Shown: positions 22,381-33,887, numbered from the stretch's first letter. The stretch is DNA of 64,000 bases from Hysterium pulicare CBS 123377 (GCA_000467715.1 AJFK01000319.1:1-64000); one strand, 5' to 3'. The notes: a model not told the origin generated them from the letters alone. Numbers and translations are program-made.

Positions 22381-23673
22381 ATGAAGATGAAGGATGCTGA
22401 GCCTTTCCCTAACGAGACAAGCTTGCATGGTGATGATTCAGCGGCCTTAAATTCTTCAACACCAAATCCGCATCTCGAACAACAAGCTCTTCAATTGAGC
22501 TCTCCGAGCTCCGAACAAGATTCGTTCCCGCTCCCAGAGTTCAAGGATCTCGTCTTCCGTCCGCCACAGTACCAGAGACCTCTTCCCCAGTTCGATAGTC
22601 TGGTCGAATACCCCACCATGCCTGTCACTATAACTGCACCGACGCCTGTAGTTCCAATCACCCAGCATGCAGCTTCTTCAGACTCAGATTCCGATGACTC
22701 GGATATGGAAATGGACATTGATAATATGGCTAAATCCTCACGAGCTACAACGAAATCCATAGTCACACCAGGCGAACCCATAACCTCAGATCCGCAATGG
22801 ATGCGCGGACACGGAACCTACATTCCTCCCTCTACTACAACAATTACCTCTACTGTTGCTGGCACATTGCACAAAACAAACAAACTCCTCTCAGTGACTC
22901 CGCTCCGTGCACGCTACACCCCCGAAATAGGAGACTTGATCGTGGGCAGGATAGTCTCTGTCCAAAGCAAGAGATGGAGCGTTGACATCGCCGCACCTCT
23001 CCTCGCCGGCCTACCTCTCTCCGCAATAAATCTACCCGGCGGAATTCTACGAAAGCGCACCGCAGTCGACGAACTGAACATCCGAACATTCTTCACCGAA
23101 GGCGATCTACTTGTAGCAGAAGTACAGAACCTACATCAAGATGGCTCTGCCTCTCTCCACACGCGCTCTCTCAAATACGGCAAACTACGCAATGGATACT
23201 TCGTAAGTGTGAGCGGGGCCGGAGGCTCAAAGGGCAGCCGCGGAGGCATCGCGAGGAGTAGAAGACAAGTCTTCACCATCACGTCCGCTCGAGGCGGCGG
23301 CGAAATCGACGTGATTCTTGGTGTCAATGGTTACGTTTGGATTGCCAAACACGTGGAACCCCCTGGTGGTGGTCCCTCTTCTGACGTCAGCATCACGCGC
23401 ATTGAAGAGAGCGTGTCGCAGCAGGCTTATTCGAGCGAGAATGTCGATATTAGTCCTGAGACTAGGAGAGAGATTGCCCGGATCTCGAATATTGTCAAGT
23501 TGCTTGCGGAGGCCGGTGCAAGGGTTGATGAAGAAATGGTTATGAAGGCCTATGATATCAGCTTGGATATGGATGCTGAGGAAGAGATGGGAGGTGCAAA
23601 GGCTACGGAGTATTTTGGGGGAGAGAAGGGTAGGAGGATCGTGGAAATTGTGCTGGGAGGCGTGGGGGGATGA
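22381..23673 (+). CDS. RRP4: Exosome complex component RRP4
   Basis: A single exon of 430 codons. RRP4 is one of the three S1/KH cap subunits of the RNA exosome, which threads RNA to the 3'-5' nucleases. The N-terminal domain starts near residue 140 with MRGHGTYIPP and GTLHKTNKLLSVTPLRARY. The S1 domain follows (IGDLIVGRIVSVQSKRWSVD through ILRKRTAVDELNIRTFF). The KH-like part contains DVILGVNGYVWIAKH. A Met at 22618 (MPVTITAPTP) gives 351 residues, the usual family length. The first 79 residues are an in-frame extension without known counterpart, so the true start is uncertain. An acidic SDSDSDDSDMEMDID run precedes the conserved part. Confidence 0.93.
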   Translation: MKMKDAEPFPNETSLHGDDSAALNSSTPNPHLEQQALQLSSPSSEQDSFPLPEFKDLVFRPPQYQRPLPQFDSLVEYPTMPVTITAPTPVVPITQHAASSDSDSDDSDMEMDIDNMAKSSRATTKSIVTPGEPITSDPQWMRGHGTYIPPSTTTITSTVAGTLHKTNKLLSVTPLRARYTPEIGDLIVGRIVSVQSKRWSVDIAAPLLAGLPLSAINLPGGILRKRTAVDELNIRTFFTEGDLLVAEVQNLHQDGSASLHTRSLKYGKLRNGYFVSVSGAGGSKGSRGGIARSRRQVFTITSARGGGEIDVILGVNGYVWIAKHVEPPGGGPSSDVSITRIEESVSQQAYSSENVDISPETRREIARISNIVKLLAEAGARVDEEMVMKAYDISLDMDAEEEMGGAKATEYFGGEKGRRIVEIVLGGVGG

Positions 23674-24310
23674 ATGTGGCTTGGAGTCTAGATCCAATTC
23701 TCTCATGATGATGAGGTCTGGGAAAGCTCTCTGGTCGTTATGGAAGAAATTCGGATGTCACCGTTGCATTGGCCGGATTTGTCCTGGTCTACGAGGAGGA
23801 CTTAATAGCTCTTCCCGGCTAAGGATCGGACCGAAAGATGCTATGGAGGCTCCCTAGCCACAAGCCGAATCGTCAATTCCTGCTCCTGTTGAGGGCGAAG
23901 TCGATACGGCAAACAAAGCGCACATGATTGTACACTATCGTCCTGCGTCGAACAGTTGACTTCTGGCTGTTTATCACATCACACATGCACAGATGCATTC
24001 AAGCAGAAACACAAAATAGCCAAGTGGTAACAAAATACCCTAAATATAATTTAAAACCAATTAAATTGCCAAAAGTGCCTCTCTAAAGCAAGAAATATAT
24101 ATGAATTATCCTCATCCTATAGACTCATTACATCCCCAAAGATCAAAATCTTGAACCAAGTGAAGGACCGATCCAGTCCACGCTCTGACCCAGAAAGAAA
24201 CAACAGAAACACCTAAAACCCCAGTTCGCCTACTGTAGACGAACACTACATACAATAGTTAAAAGGTTTTTGCCTTTCTCTTGATCTCTTTTACTGCTGA
24301 AGAAACGAGC
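23674..24310. other. Intergenic region, convergent genes
   Basis: It holds the 3' ends of RRP4 and wetA. The segment 24000-24110 is AT-rich. No coding signal or repeat was seen. Confidence 0.45.
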
Positions 24311-26008
24311 TCAACGCTCTTCACCCGCCAAACAAAGCAAGCCTTCTCTCTCCAACTCACTGAGATCACCTCCTGCTTCGATGATCGCTCTTGTAGCAGC
24401 CTGACTCAATTTCCTCCTCTTCTCAGCCGCCTCTTTCTCTCTCCTGGCTTTTGTCTTGCTCGACCCTGAGGGAGCAACACCAGTCAGGATCTTGCGGCTA
24501 TCATCAGGTGTGAAGTTGACGAAGCCAACCGAGGCTTGTCGTGGGGCTCCATTAGAGGACTGACTGGATTTGCGTCGGTGGGTCAACTGAGATTGATGTT
24601 GCTGCTGCCGAACTTTACAAGAAGCTCTACGCTCCCTCAGTGAGCGATGATGCGGTGGTGGAGGTGAGCTCGATGGCGAGCGAGAAGGAGGAGTCATCGT
24701 GATATTAGTATGATGCGTCGCCGGCATCAAAGTCGCATAAGAAGGAAAGAAGCTCTCCGTGACCGAACTGGCTGAAAACGAGCCATTTGGAAGACCATTC
24801 ATGCTCAAGTCGGTAAAACTGTTCAACGCAGAATCGCAGGAGATGCCGAGGCCGGAAATGGCAGAGCTGTTGCCAATGCTCATGGCCTGCGAGCTCGAGC
24901 GCGAGTGCTGGTAGATCGAAGGGGAAGGCTGAGGCGCGCTAGAGGCGCTCCACCATGTTTGTGGCTTCTGTTGCGGGGTTACTGGAGCGAAATCTTGCGA
25001 GGCTGGGAATGAAAAGTCGAAATTTGCCGTTGCGTCGGGTCCCCAGGTTGCCATTGGTAGGCGATGCGTCGGGGGTGGGGTCTGCAAGGCTGAGAGTGCA
25101 CCATTGCTGAGGTGTTGGGCAAGGTATGCAGCCGCGATGTTATCAGATGAGAATGAACTGTGGTTTGTGGAGTTTCGATCAATTGCTGGGGATGCGAGTG
25201 GTGTTAATTGGTAATTTGTATGGTGACTGAGATCTTGTGTGTCTTCGGTCCCGATTATCGGACTGACTGCAATTGAGTAAGGCTGGTCGTCGGAGCCGAA
25301 TCCGTTCGTGTCTTCTTTCTGCAGCAGTCTTCCTGAAGGTGGTGGAGATGCTGGTAGGATATTGGGAGGTAACTGCAGGTTGAAAGTATCTGCTGAAGCT
25401 TCGAGTCTCTTCGTCCAGAGGTCTTGAAAGCCAGCTCTGTACTGAGAAGGCCGCATCATTTTTGGTGAGATACTGGCCTTTCGAATGTGTTTACGTATGC
25501 CAGCAGATACTCCTTGGGCAACTGTTCGAATCGAGCTTGATACAGGCTTAGCCCTAGCCTTGGGGACTGTTGGTGTCGGTGTTGTTGGAGTTGAGGAAGT
25601 TCGGCGTGGTGATGAGATTGAGTGAGAATCGAAAAAGTCGTCGAGGCTGAAAAGTGCAGGATCAGATGCTGACGCCTTTCCACGAGATTCGGGATAAATA
25701 GAAGAAGGATTGGTCTGCAGAGTGGGCGAGGCTGGGTTTTGTTTGAGTTGTCGCAGAGCCTTGTGCCAAGTCTCTTCAGAGCTGTCCCAATTGGGCATAG
25801 GCGAGGTTTCTAGCGGGTCACTCCCATTTGATGAGGGGACTTCAAAGAGATGTGCCAGATCATTCGAGCTAGAATGCTCTGTAGTGTTATCCGTGAAGTG
25901 GAGTAAATCAGTCTCAACGATCTGGTCAAAGAGATCGTCGAAGAGGTCGATTCCTTTGTCGTTGTCGGGCCGCATCGAGACGCCAGAGCGGGGCACGAGT
26001 AAGGCCAT
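24311..26008 (-). CDS. wetA: Developmental regulator WetA
   Basis: A single exon of 565 codons, close to the known WetA length of about 550. WetA acts late in conidium formation, downstream of BrlA and AbaA, and is needed for spore-wall maturation and metabolic dormancy. The diagnostic C-terminal block is present: GFVNFTPDDSRKILTGVAPS, then GSSKTKARREKEAAEKRRKL and SQAATRAIIEAGGDLSELE. The basic KTKARREKE stretch is the proposed nuclear/DNA-binding element. An N-terminal acidic segment (DLFDDLFDQIVETDLLHF) is also typical. The middle is low complexity, rich in Ser, Pro, Thr and Gln. The ATG at 26008-26006 overlaps the stop of a long upstream frame (TAATG), which may matter for translation. 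Confidence 0.95.
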   Translation of the reverse strand: MALLVPRSGVSMRPDNDKGIDLFDDLFDQIVETDLLHFTDNTTEHSSSNDLAHLFEVPSSNGSDPLETSPMPNWDSSEETWHKALRQLKQNPASPTLQTNPSSIYPESRGKASASDPALFSLDDFFDSHSISSPRRTSSTPTTPTPTVPKARAKPVSSSIRTVAQGVSAGIRKHIRKASISPKMMRPSQYRAGFQDLWTKRLEASADTFNLQLPPNILPASPPPSGRLLQKEDTNGFGSDDQPYSIAVSPIIGTEDTQDLSHHTNYQLTPLASPAIDRNSTNHSSFSSDNIAAAYLAQHLSNGALSALQTPPPTHRLPMATWGPDATANFDFSFPASQDFAPVTPQQKPQTWWSASSAPQPSPSIYQHSRSSSQAMSIGNSSAISGLGISCDSALNSFTDLSMNGLPNGSFSASSVTESFFPSYATLMPATHHTNITMTPPSRSPSSSPPPPHHRSLRERRASCKVRQQQHQSQLTHRRKSSQSSNGAPRQASVGFVNFTPDDSRKILTGVAPSGSSKTKARREKEAAEKRRKLSQAATRAIIEAGGDLSELEREGLLCLAGEER

Positions 26009-27403
26009 TATGAAGAGGGGGATTCACGTGTAAATGTAACGAGTAGTCGACCGGGTAGCTGGTAGTGTGGTGTGGTTGTTGTGGCAAGGAGGCGTGGTTG
26101 ACAGCGGCTGGTAAAAGGTACCTTGCAGAGTACCTGCAGAATAACGTGCAGAGAGCAAATATGGAACGAATGCACGATGATGCATAAAGCAAACAAGAAA
26201 AACAGGACTGAGGAAACAAACCAAATAGAGATATATACACGAAGCGTGACTTTGCTCGAGTTCCGTCCAGCCTCGAATTTTTCTTCTGAACATTCCTGAG
26301 GCAGAAGCTTTCTAACTTTAGAGAGATTCACGGAATGCTGGTTCTGGTAAGCCATTTCCTGTATATACGGAGTTTGGAGGCTCTGCAAATGCTGCCAACA
26401 TGGCAAACAACGTAGCAGACAGGAGAGGCTGGACAATCCGGTGTGAGGCGTGGTGGTCCCTCGTCGGATTGCGATGCCGCAAACAGCCACCTCATACCAT
26501 TCCCCCCACCAGCACGTTGCATTCCCAAGTTCCATTAGTGGCGCAGGCAACGAACAAGAGACACAATCACCTTTGTCTGTGGAGCCGGCCAGCAGTTGGT
26601 TTTGTCCCGTATCGTCTTGTGAGAAAGAAAAGGTCTGGACAATGCAGCTACTTTGCATAGACGGAGTAAAAAAGAAGATTCTCCTACGTCTTGAAAGCAT
26701 TTTTGATGTTGTACTTTGCAAAGATTACCTACCGCCCACCCACTTCGCCAGACGGTAAAGCGGAGTATAGGATCGTCCTTCTTGCTCCACAATAGTCCTC
26801 CATCGATTGGGAATGGTGGTTGGTTTTCCTGCCATCTCTTTCTCCCAACCTGTCGGGAAAATAGGTGGTTTACAATCCGCAAGCAGCGAGGCAGTTCAGG
26901 AATGTAGACTGAATCATGGGGAAACTCGTAACGACAGAGCACTTTGGAACATTTGACGTAAAACCAAAACATCCGCGGAAGTGGAAAGAAAGAAGAGATC
27001 GACAAGAAGTTTCCAATATATTGGTTCAAAGCTGTCTACGAACTCACAGTGTTTGAGCGATCTATCAGACGGCTCGAGAGCTACTCAGTGTCTTGCGTTC
27101 AAGATTGCCACTGAAAAGACGGAGACCATACAGTCCCCATCCATGCAGAAGCTTTTGATGCAACTTCTGTTATTAGTATTGTGTTTTCCAGCGCCTGTCG
27201 TTATGGGTGAGATTCGATTGGTGGTGCAAAAGACGAATGTTTTGGTTTGCTGATCTAAACCAACACGCTTATGTAAGCACAAGCATGATGTCAGTACGCT
27301 TTTCTCTAACCATCATCCATCACGACGCATAAACTTAGCTATACTTTTCAACTTCAGTGAATTAATTGCGAATCTAAGGATTGTCCTACTTTCTTGCACC
27401 ACA
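26009..27403 (-). promoter_or_regulatory. Long leader/promoter region of wetA with overlapping upstream frames
   Basis: About 1.4 kb between the divergent starts of wetA and SDH5. On the wetA strand a frame runs open from an ATG at 26700 for 230 codons and ends in TAA at 26010-26008, sharing the A with the wetA ATG. A second minus-strand frame spans 26535-27029. Neither product has a recognisable motif. Long leaders with upstream frames are common for developmental regulators such as brlA. This is the basis for reading the stretch as leader, not as a separate gene. Confidence 0.4.
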
Positions 27404-28431
27404 ATGTCTTCCCCACGCCTGGTCCTCCGTTCCTCGACCAGATTCCTCACCTGCTCTCGCCCTTTCTCATCCTACACTCCCCGCTTCAGCAATATCAATG
27501 ACCGAGGGAACGACACGACCGACGAATGGCGCAAAAGGCAGACAGAGAGGCCTTTAAATCCGCACATGACGAATACGACATCGACCATCGCGAACGAGAT
27601 GCCGAGCGTCGGAAAAGATGCACCTCCTCCGGAGTTGCTCTCCTCCGTCGACCCAAACTATACGCCAAAAGACGCCGTCCCCGAGAACACGAATCGTATG
27701 ACTGGTGGAACACAGTCAGGATCTGAGGCTTCGGGTGCGAATAAAGAGCTGGGTGTTGGAGAGATGGAAGGAGCTAGCTTCAGAGTTGAGCCTTTGAGGA
27801 GAACTGGAGAGGATGTCAATACAACCCGTGCGAGGTTATTATGTCCGTTACTATATCTGCGACACCCTCATTATACCCTTTCATAGAGCGTTTCCATTAT
27901 AATCTCATGCTAATACAATTGGACTGAACAGATCAGAGTCGGAAGAGGGGAACCCTAGAAAGTGATCTCCTTCTCTCCACCTTCGCCGACGCCAACCTCG
28001 CAATCATGACTCCCTCACAACTTCAACAATACGATCTCTTCCTCGACGAAAATGACTGGGATATCTACTACTGGGCGACACAAGACCCAACCCCAACTTC
28101 GGCGGAATACGCCGAAGGTGCAGGTCCGGATATGGCTACTTCCACAGCACAGGGCAAAGCCCCTGCGAAAGATGAGTGGAAAAGACAGCCTGCGTCTGGG
28201 GAGTGGGCTCAGACTGTCGGAACGTTCAAACCCGCGTATAGACCTGTGCCAGCAAGGTGGAAGGGTTCAGAGATCCTTTCTATGCTGAGGAAACACGTGA
28301 AGGACAAGAGTGCAGGTGGTGTAACGGAGGGCGAGGCGAAAGTGGATGGGAAGGGACTTGCTCAAAGTGTTAGGGGCACTGGTGGAGGTGGATTGGGAAT
28401 GATGCCTGAGATCAAGAATTTCGATGCATAG
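27404..28431 (+). CDS. SDH5: Succinate dehydrogenase assembly factor 2, mitochondrial
   Basis: Two exons: 27404-27842 and 27932-28431 (intron 89 bases, donor GTCCGT), giving 312 codons. The factor attaches FAD to the SDH flavoprotein subunit in the mitochondrial matrix. The first 25 residues ([20 protein letters not shown]) are Arg/Ser-rich without acids, as in a matrix targeting signal. The signature arises only across the splice: [20 protein letters not shown] then [20 protein letters not shown]. Family members are usually 150-170 residues. This one adds an acidic linker of about 110 residues before the core and about 110 after it, with [20 protein letters not shown] and [17 protein letters not shown] near the end; I recall this tail from other filamentous fungi. 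Confidence 0.93.
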
Positions 28432-28695
28432 TAAGTCAACTCGACGCTGACTCCATGCGTTTACACTTTCTTGTACATTCATTCAAATCGTACATACGAC
28501 TGTACATATATGATACTTTTTATATTGTGCCATGGAAGTATAAATATCAGTGATTACGTCATCACTAAGTAGTCTACCGCTTTGGGACATGGGCATAAAT
28601 TCGGAGCCCAAAAGTTGAATTATGTATAGAAGAAACAGAAGAAATGAGCAAGAGATTGGAGCTTTCATGGACTATATTACGAGCAAGAACATGCC

Positions 28696-29751
28696 TTAAA
28701 TAGATCCAAATACTGCCAGACTCGACAGGGCTTGCCCCGAATTGGAGACCATCAGATTATTCGCACAACTACTTCCTAAGTTGGCATTATCAATCCAAGC
28801 CGGTTCCCAATAGAAAAACCCAACACCACCTGCATCACTTGTTTTATTTGCAACATTCTCTATCCAAGTTGACTGACCGGCTGCGGTGAAAGGGATGGAC
28901 TTCGCATCGGACGGGAAGGCGTACTTCGGACTCGGGCACGAAATAGGCCAGTCGGTTTCTACAACCATGGTGGTCTTCCCATACTTTGATTTCATTTTTG
29001 ACAAGCTAGAGCCAAGAGAAGAAAGGGTCGCGGCGGAGTTGTAGAAAGGATAGTATGATACACCTTGCGTGTCGAAGTCGGAGGAATTTAGAGGTCCTGC
29101 TGCGAGCACTTTGTCGTACCAAGATTGCTGTGTATTCCAATTCCAACCGTTATCGAGGTGGATCATGATTCGTGGTTTCGTAGTGAGATTCGAGTCCTTG
29201 ATGCCGGCGGAAGCGGAATGAAGTAGACGAGCGAGATTGTTGACGCCGTTGGACTTGGTCAATTGGCCGAGGGGCCATAGCATCCCTACTGTGATTTCGT
29301 TTCCGATTGAAACGATTGAGAGGGGAATTCCATTGGATTGAAAGGTGTTCATCGCTGCTAAGGTATAGTTGTACACCTCCCAGGTGAGATCATCAATACC
29401 ATAGTTTCTCCATGCAGCAGGTGTAGTCTGGTGACCCGGGTCCGCCCAGGTATCGCTGTAGTGAATATCGAGGTAAATTTGGAGACCAGCTGCTTGTGCT
29501 CGCTTAGCTAGTTTTATGTTGTAGTCCAGGTTGTAGTTGCCATCGGACGGGTTCACCCAAAGTCGCTGACGAACGGTATTGACGCCGCTGTCTTTGAGAA
29601 TCGTTCCCAATGGTTGGGCGACCCCTGCACTGCTCTTATATGTCTTGCCTGCCTTCTCTTCAACAAGGAGAGATGACCAATCAACGCCTTTGTAGGATAA
29701 AGCTGCGTTGGCTGTTGCTGAAAATAGCAGGAGAATCGAAGAGAGCAGCAT
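28696..29751 (-). CDS. Secreted arabinogalactan endo-beta-1,4-galactanase, GH53
   Basis: A single exon of 351 codons, the normal GH53 length. Residues 1-16 (MLLSSILLLFSATANA) form a signal peptide cleaved before ALSY. The chain shows the family landmarks: KGVDWSSLL, NTVRQRLWVNPSDGNYNLDY, LDIHYSDTWADPGHQ, the acid/base Glu152 in SIGNEITVGMLWP, HLDNGWNW, and the nucleophile Glu265 in VVETDWP. A closing FYWEPAW is also typical. The enzyme cuts beta-1,4-galactan side chains of pectin outside the cell. N-glycosylation sequons occur (for example NYT, NLT, NSS, NKT). It stands alone, without neighbouring pectinases. Confidence 0.96.
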   Translation of the reverse strand: MLLSSILLLFSATANAALSYKGVDWSSLLVEEKAGKTYKSSAGVAQPLGTILKDSGVNTVRQRLWVNPSDGNYNLDYNIKLAKRAQAAGLQIYLDIHYSDTWADPGHQTTPAAWRNYGIDDLTWEVYNYTLAAMNTFQSNGIPLSIVSIGNEITVGMLWPLGQLTKSNGVNNLARLLHSASAGIKDSNLTTKPRIMIHLDNGWNWNTQQSWYDKVLAAGPLNSSDFDTQGVSYYPFYNSAATLSSLGSSLSKMKSKYGKTTMVVETDWPISCPSPKYAFPSDAKSIPFTAAGQSTWIENVANKTSDAGGVGFFYWEPAWIDNANLGSSCANNLMVSNSGQALSSLAVFGSI

Positions 29752-31671
29752 CTTGTTCGCGGGCTGGCAAGACGATGGCCGTGGCTAAAAGAAGCTTCAT
29801 AGCTTACATGTATACATGCTATCAAGGGAGACGATGTAAATTGAGTTGAGTGGTCGCCTTTCCTTCTGATTGTGCAGCGGTGCTGGAAGGTCGACTTGTG
29901 ATACCGAGAAGGACCAGGTTTAAGAAACGAGATTATCGCTCCAATGAGATATTGTTTGACGATGATCTTTGTACTAGTACTTCAGACACGTCGAGGATGT
30001 AAAAGTGGAAAATTTGGCTCCTTGTCGAACTGTAGTGTTTGAGATATATGCCTAGCCGCTGTAGTACGAATCTGACTTCCAAGCTTCTTACCTCTCGTCC
30101 TCAACATTGGTTGAGCAGGTCCAATCCCAAGAAACAAGATCAACTAGATTAACATAACTGGCCTTTATAAATCATACCGCAGCACTCCATACCCTACTTC
30201 TGTGAATTAGTTGGTTGAGGAACATCTTCCTCGTCGCTTCGCTTGAACTGACTCCGAACTGCTCAAAGGAGCAGTCTTTCCATGTTGCTAAGTGGACACT
30301 TTCCGGTCTCGCTCTTACATCGTGACGGTGACGAGTGTGGGGTACAGCGGTCCTTGAGGCTGATTAATTTATTATAGTGGATCATTGATGTCGAAATTTC
30401 TCCGGTGTCAGGGATGTCAATGTCGCACAAACATTCAGTGTCGATCATAATGGAAGGGATGTTCTCTGCAAGGCGTTAATGGCAACAGGGGAAGCCGCGT
30501 CCCAAAGAATTCTTTATCGTTGGAAGCCAGTATTAAAGGAGTGTTCATGGCGTAGATGAGACTCCTTCGTGCTAGACCCGATCTGAGGGTGGCCAAAGCG
30601 CCAAAATGCCTTCTGCAGTCCCGGGTCTACACCAACCTGCCAACATCAACCCGAAAGTTAGTTGTAGCTGCATCAACTGCTAGAACTCATATATCCATGC
30701 CTTCCACGATCATCAATGCCTTGGGATAGCGAGTATGTATAAGATTACCATACCAACCTTTCTTCCTCAAGAGGTCAAACTCCGCCGATTTGAAGGCATG
30801 GAGTACGGCAACTCACCATCCGCAACAGTCTTCTACATATTCTCTTCTCTAGTAATCAATTATGTAACTGTAACATCTGTCTCGCCCACTTAACTCCCCA
30901 ACGTGGTTTGTCTTCCCACTGCAGCATAAAGTACGGCTAAGACTATTGGCAGCACTGCTGTGGAAGCGCCACATGCTTGGGTTATAGATCCCGAGGGACA
31001 AACCCTCAGGCTCGAAAAAATCCAGAAAAGTTACCGACCGATATGAGGGGAGAACAAGAAATGGACCAATGCAACAGCTAGGTTTCAAGCTTCATCATAG
31101 CGGTCGAGTCAGCTTTCCTTACTGCTTTCCAGAACCGCAGCACATGGTTCAGCCCTACTGTAACCGGCCCCTGTCATTCCCCGCATTCTCAACAACCCTA
31201 TGAGCTTGGCTTCCCCGGACTACTACAGAATATGGACACATCGGTTCGTACACTTTCTAGCGGAAATTCTGTTGTTTATTATCAGCAAGTGCACATAACC
31301 TGAAAATACGGATTTGAGTGCCAATCAACGAACAGCGAGCGTTAGATTATGCTACCAGTGTTGGTTTAAAAGATATGTCACGCTGGCCAGGTTACGAACC
31401 GACGTGTTAATTCTGTGTACTGGCTATATCTTTGTTCGGATCTCATACCTCGTGGCCACTTCTCAGGTAAACGCTGTGTCTGCTCATGTCGGATCTAGGC
31501 CTTCGTCTCTTCGATTCATCGAGTGGGAAGCAAATGAGTTGAATTGATAGAGACTTGGCGATAGTCATCTGAATGAACATATTTATTCCTCCTCGTCTCC
31601 TCTCTCAAATTATATTGTTTCGTACCTAAGATACGTCAACTCTTTCATCCCCATTACTCGCGTCGGCAATC
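29752..31671. other. Gene-free divergent region upstream of GH53 and MFS genes
   Basis: About 1.9 kb between the divergent starts of the galactanase and the MFS exporter. All open frames are short and motif-free (for example 30849-31088 minus and 31314-31547 plus). Substrate-controlled secreted-enzyme genes often have long promoters, but no specific binding site could be defended. The 40 bases before the MFS ATG are rich in T and C. Confidence 0.45.
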
Positions 31672-33612
31672 ATGGCCACTCATATGGACAGGAAGCCCCT
31701 TGATGAAGATAAGCCTGCCTTTCTCGAAAACACTGATGAGCATCATGGGACCCAGCTTGGCAGAGAGCACACCTTGGATTCAGATGTCGAGAAGAACCCG
31801 CTCAAGCAAGAGCGAACCTTGGAGGATATCGATGTTGAGAATCATGCTGCTTTCAAGGGCGATGACTCTGATGGTAAAGTCACTTGGGATCTAAGGGGCA
31901 TACTCGCTGCCTGCTTTCTGGCAGCTCTGTACACAGGTAACATTCTTCGGAGACAGTGTAATCGAAGTCGAGTGCTCACGAGTCTCTAGGGTCTCAGATT
32001 ATTCTATACTTCACTGGAGGATCCATTGGGTTCATTGCAAAAGACTTGAACATTGTCACAGGCGCTGGCTGGCTACCAACCGCCAACATCCTGGCAATTG
32101 CGGCCACAGCACCGTATGCTGGGTATCTTCAAGATCTTTTCGGGAAGCGGTATATAGCCCTCTTCGGCGCTTTCTGTATTTGCCTTGGTTCTGTTCTTTT
32201 GGGTACAGCTCATGGTTTCGGCCAAGCCCTCTCCGGTATGGCAGTCTCAGGGGTCGGAGCTGCTATTGGTGAGCTGACCGGTCTCGCCGGGTATGTTTAT
32301 CGCTCTTCTCGTTTTGCGATGTCACACTGATATGTTATCAGGTTGGCTGAAGTTGTGCCCGTCAAATATCGTGGATATTCACTCGCCATCGTTACGGCCT
32401 TCGTCTTCCCATTCTGTCCCTATTTGATGTATGTCGAGATGTGGAGTACTCATGATACATGGAGATGGGGTCCCTGGTGTTCGTTGTAAGTGTGCCGTAT
32501 CATGCTTTTCCATCATACAATTGACGGTCGAAAGGATCTACAATGGCATTGTCCTGCTTGGAATTCTTTTCACATACTTCCCACACAACCACACACGCGC
32601 AGAAGGATTCTCCCGCCGTGCGATCATGAAAAGAATAGATTATATTGGAGGCTTCCTTTCAATTACTGGATTAACTCTATTTCTGGTTGCTCTCCAATCT
32701 GGCGGTTACACCCACCCCTGGCAAAGCGCCTACGTCCTTTGTACTCTGCTCATCGGTCTACTACTCATCGCCATCTGGGTTTACTATGAAGCAAAATTCG
32801 CCCGTCATCCAATGGTACCCAAGGAACTCTTCACAGGCCAGAGAATCGTTGCACTCGCCTATGTAATTGCATTTGCAGCCGGCATGAACTTTTTCTCTAT
32901 TTTGAACTTCTTCCCTGTAACATTTTCCTCCGTCTACCCTAACGAACCAGTGCAAGTCGGTCTGAAAGGCCTTGCGCCTGCTTTCTCTACGACTATCGGC
33001 GCAATCGGTTTCAATGCTGCACTTTCCACGTTCCCGGGCCACAGTCGTGAGATTCTACTTGTCGCTCTAGCCTTCATGACAGGCTTTGGTGGCTCTCTCG
33101 CTGCTAGCACCCCTGATAACCCGAAATTGACCATTGCCCTCGGTACATTAGCAGCCTTCGGTGTTGGAGGCGTTCTAGTTCCTGCAGCAACTGTCGCCAT
33201 GATCGTTACGCCCGACGCCCTCATCACCACTGCCGCGGCCTTATCCCTCTCCATCCGCACCGTCGGCGGTAGCATCGGCTACAGCATCTACTACAACATC
33301 TTCGCCACCAAACTCGAACATAACCTTCCTGTTGATATTGGTACTTGGGCTGTGGAAGCCGGACTCCCGGTCTCGGAAGTCGAGGCTTTTGTCGGGACGC
33401 TTCTGACTATGCCGGAGAAAATCATGGAGATTCCAGGGGTCAATGTGAGGATTTTAGAGGCGGCAACAAAGGGGAGCCAGTGGGCTTACAGTGAGAGTTT
33501 GAAGTATGTTTGGTTTACGAGTATTGCTTTTGGGGCCGTGGCTATTGTTTGTTGTATTATGCTGCCGAGCACGAAGAAGTACCAGACGAATCGGATTGCC
33601 GTGCAAATTTAA
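31672..33612 (+). CDS. MFS exporter, TRI12/DHA14-like
   Basis: Four exons: 31672-31936, 31990-32290, 32342-32485 and 32535-33612, with introns of 49-53 bases, giving 595 codons. An acidic 80-residue N-terminus is followed by about 14 hydrophobic segments. Landmarks are GWLPTANILAIAATAPYAGY with LQDLFGKRYIALFGAF (the MFS loop 2-3 motif), GIGxELTGLAGLAEVVPVK-type spacing, HDTWRWGPWCSLIYNGIVLL and GGSIGYSIYYNIF near the end. This order fits the fungal TRI12-like group, which includes trichothecene and siderophore exporters. The substrate cannot be read from the sequence, and no toxin biosynthesis genes lie nearby. The protein should sit in the plasma membrane. Confidence 0.92.
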
Positions 33613-33887
33613 CGGCTTTAGAGGGTGCAGCACCAGAGCGGAGAGAAGGCTGCCTGGATCATTTGGGCTCGGCGAAGGCTATAAAGGCCAGTTGCACTCG
33701 TTAAGCAAATCTAGAAAGTGCTTAGGTATTCTAAGCCTGTGCACGTTTTATTCCGAAAATGTTTAGTTTTACAAGCAATATACGCACATTCCTTTGCTGA
33801 AGTCTTGAAATGGATACACTGATTTCATATGCTTTTGTACAACATCTCATACAAATACAAATGTTACAAGAACAACCCGTATCGTTC

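Noticed and set aside
24000-24120. AT-rich patch between RRP4 and wetA as an RIP-mutated element
   Set aside because: It is only about 100 bases, without coding remnants or repeat structure; ordinary 3' untranslated sequence explains it.
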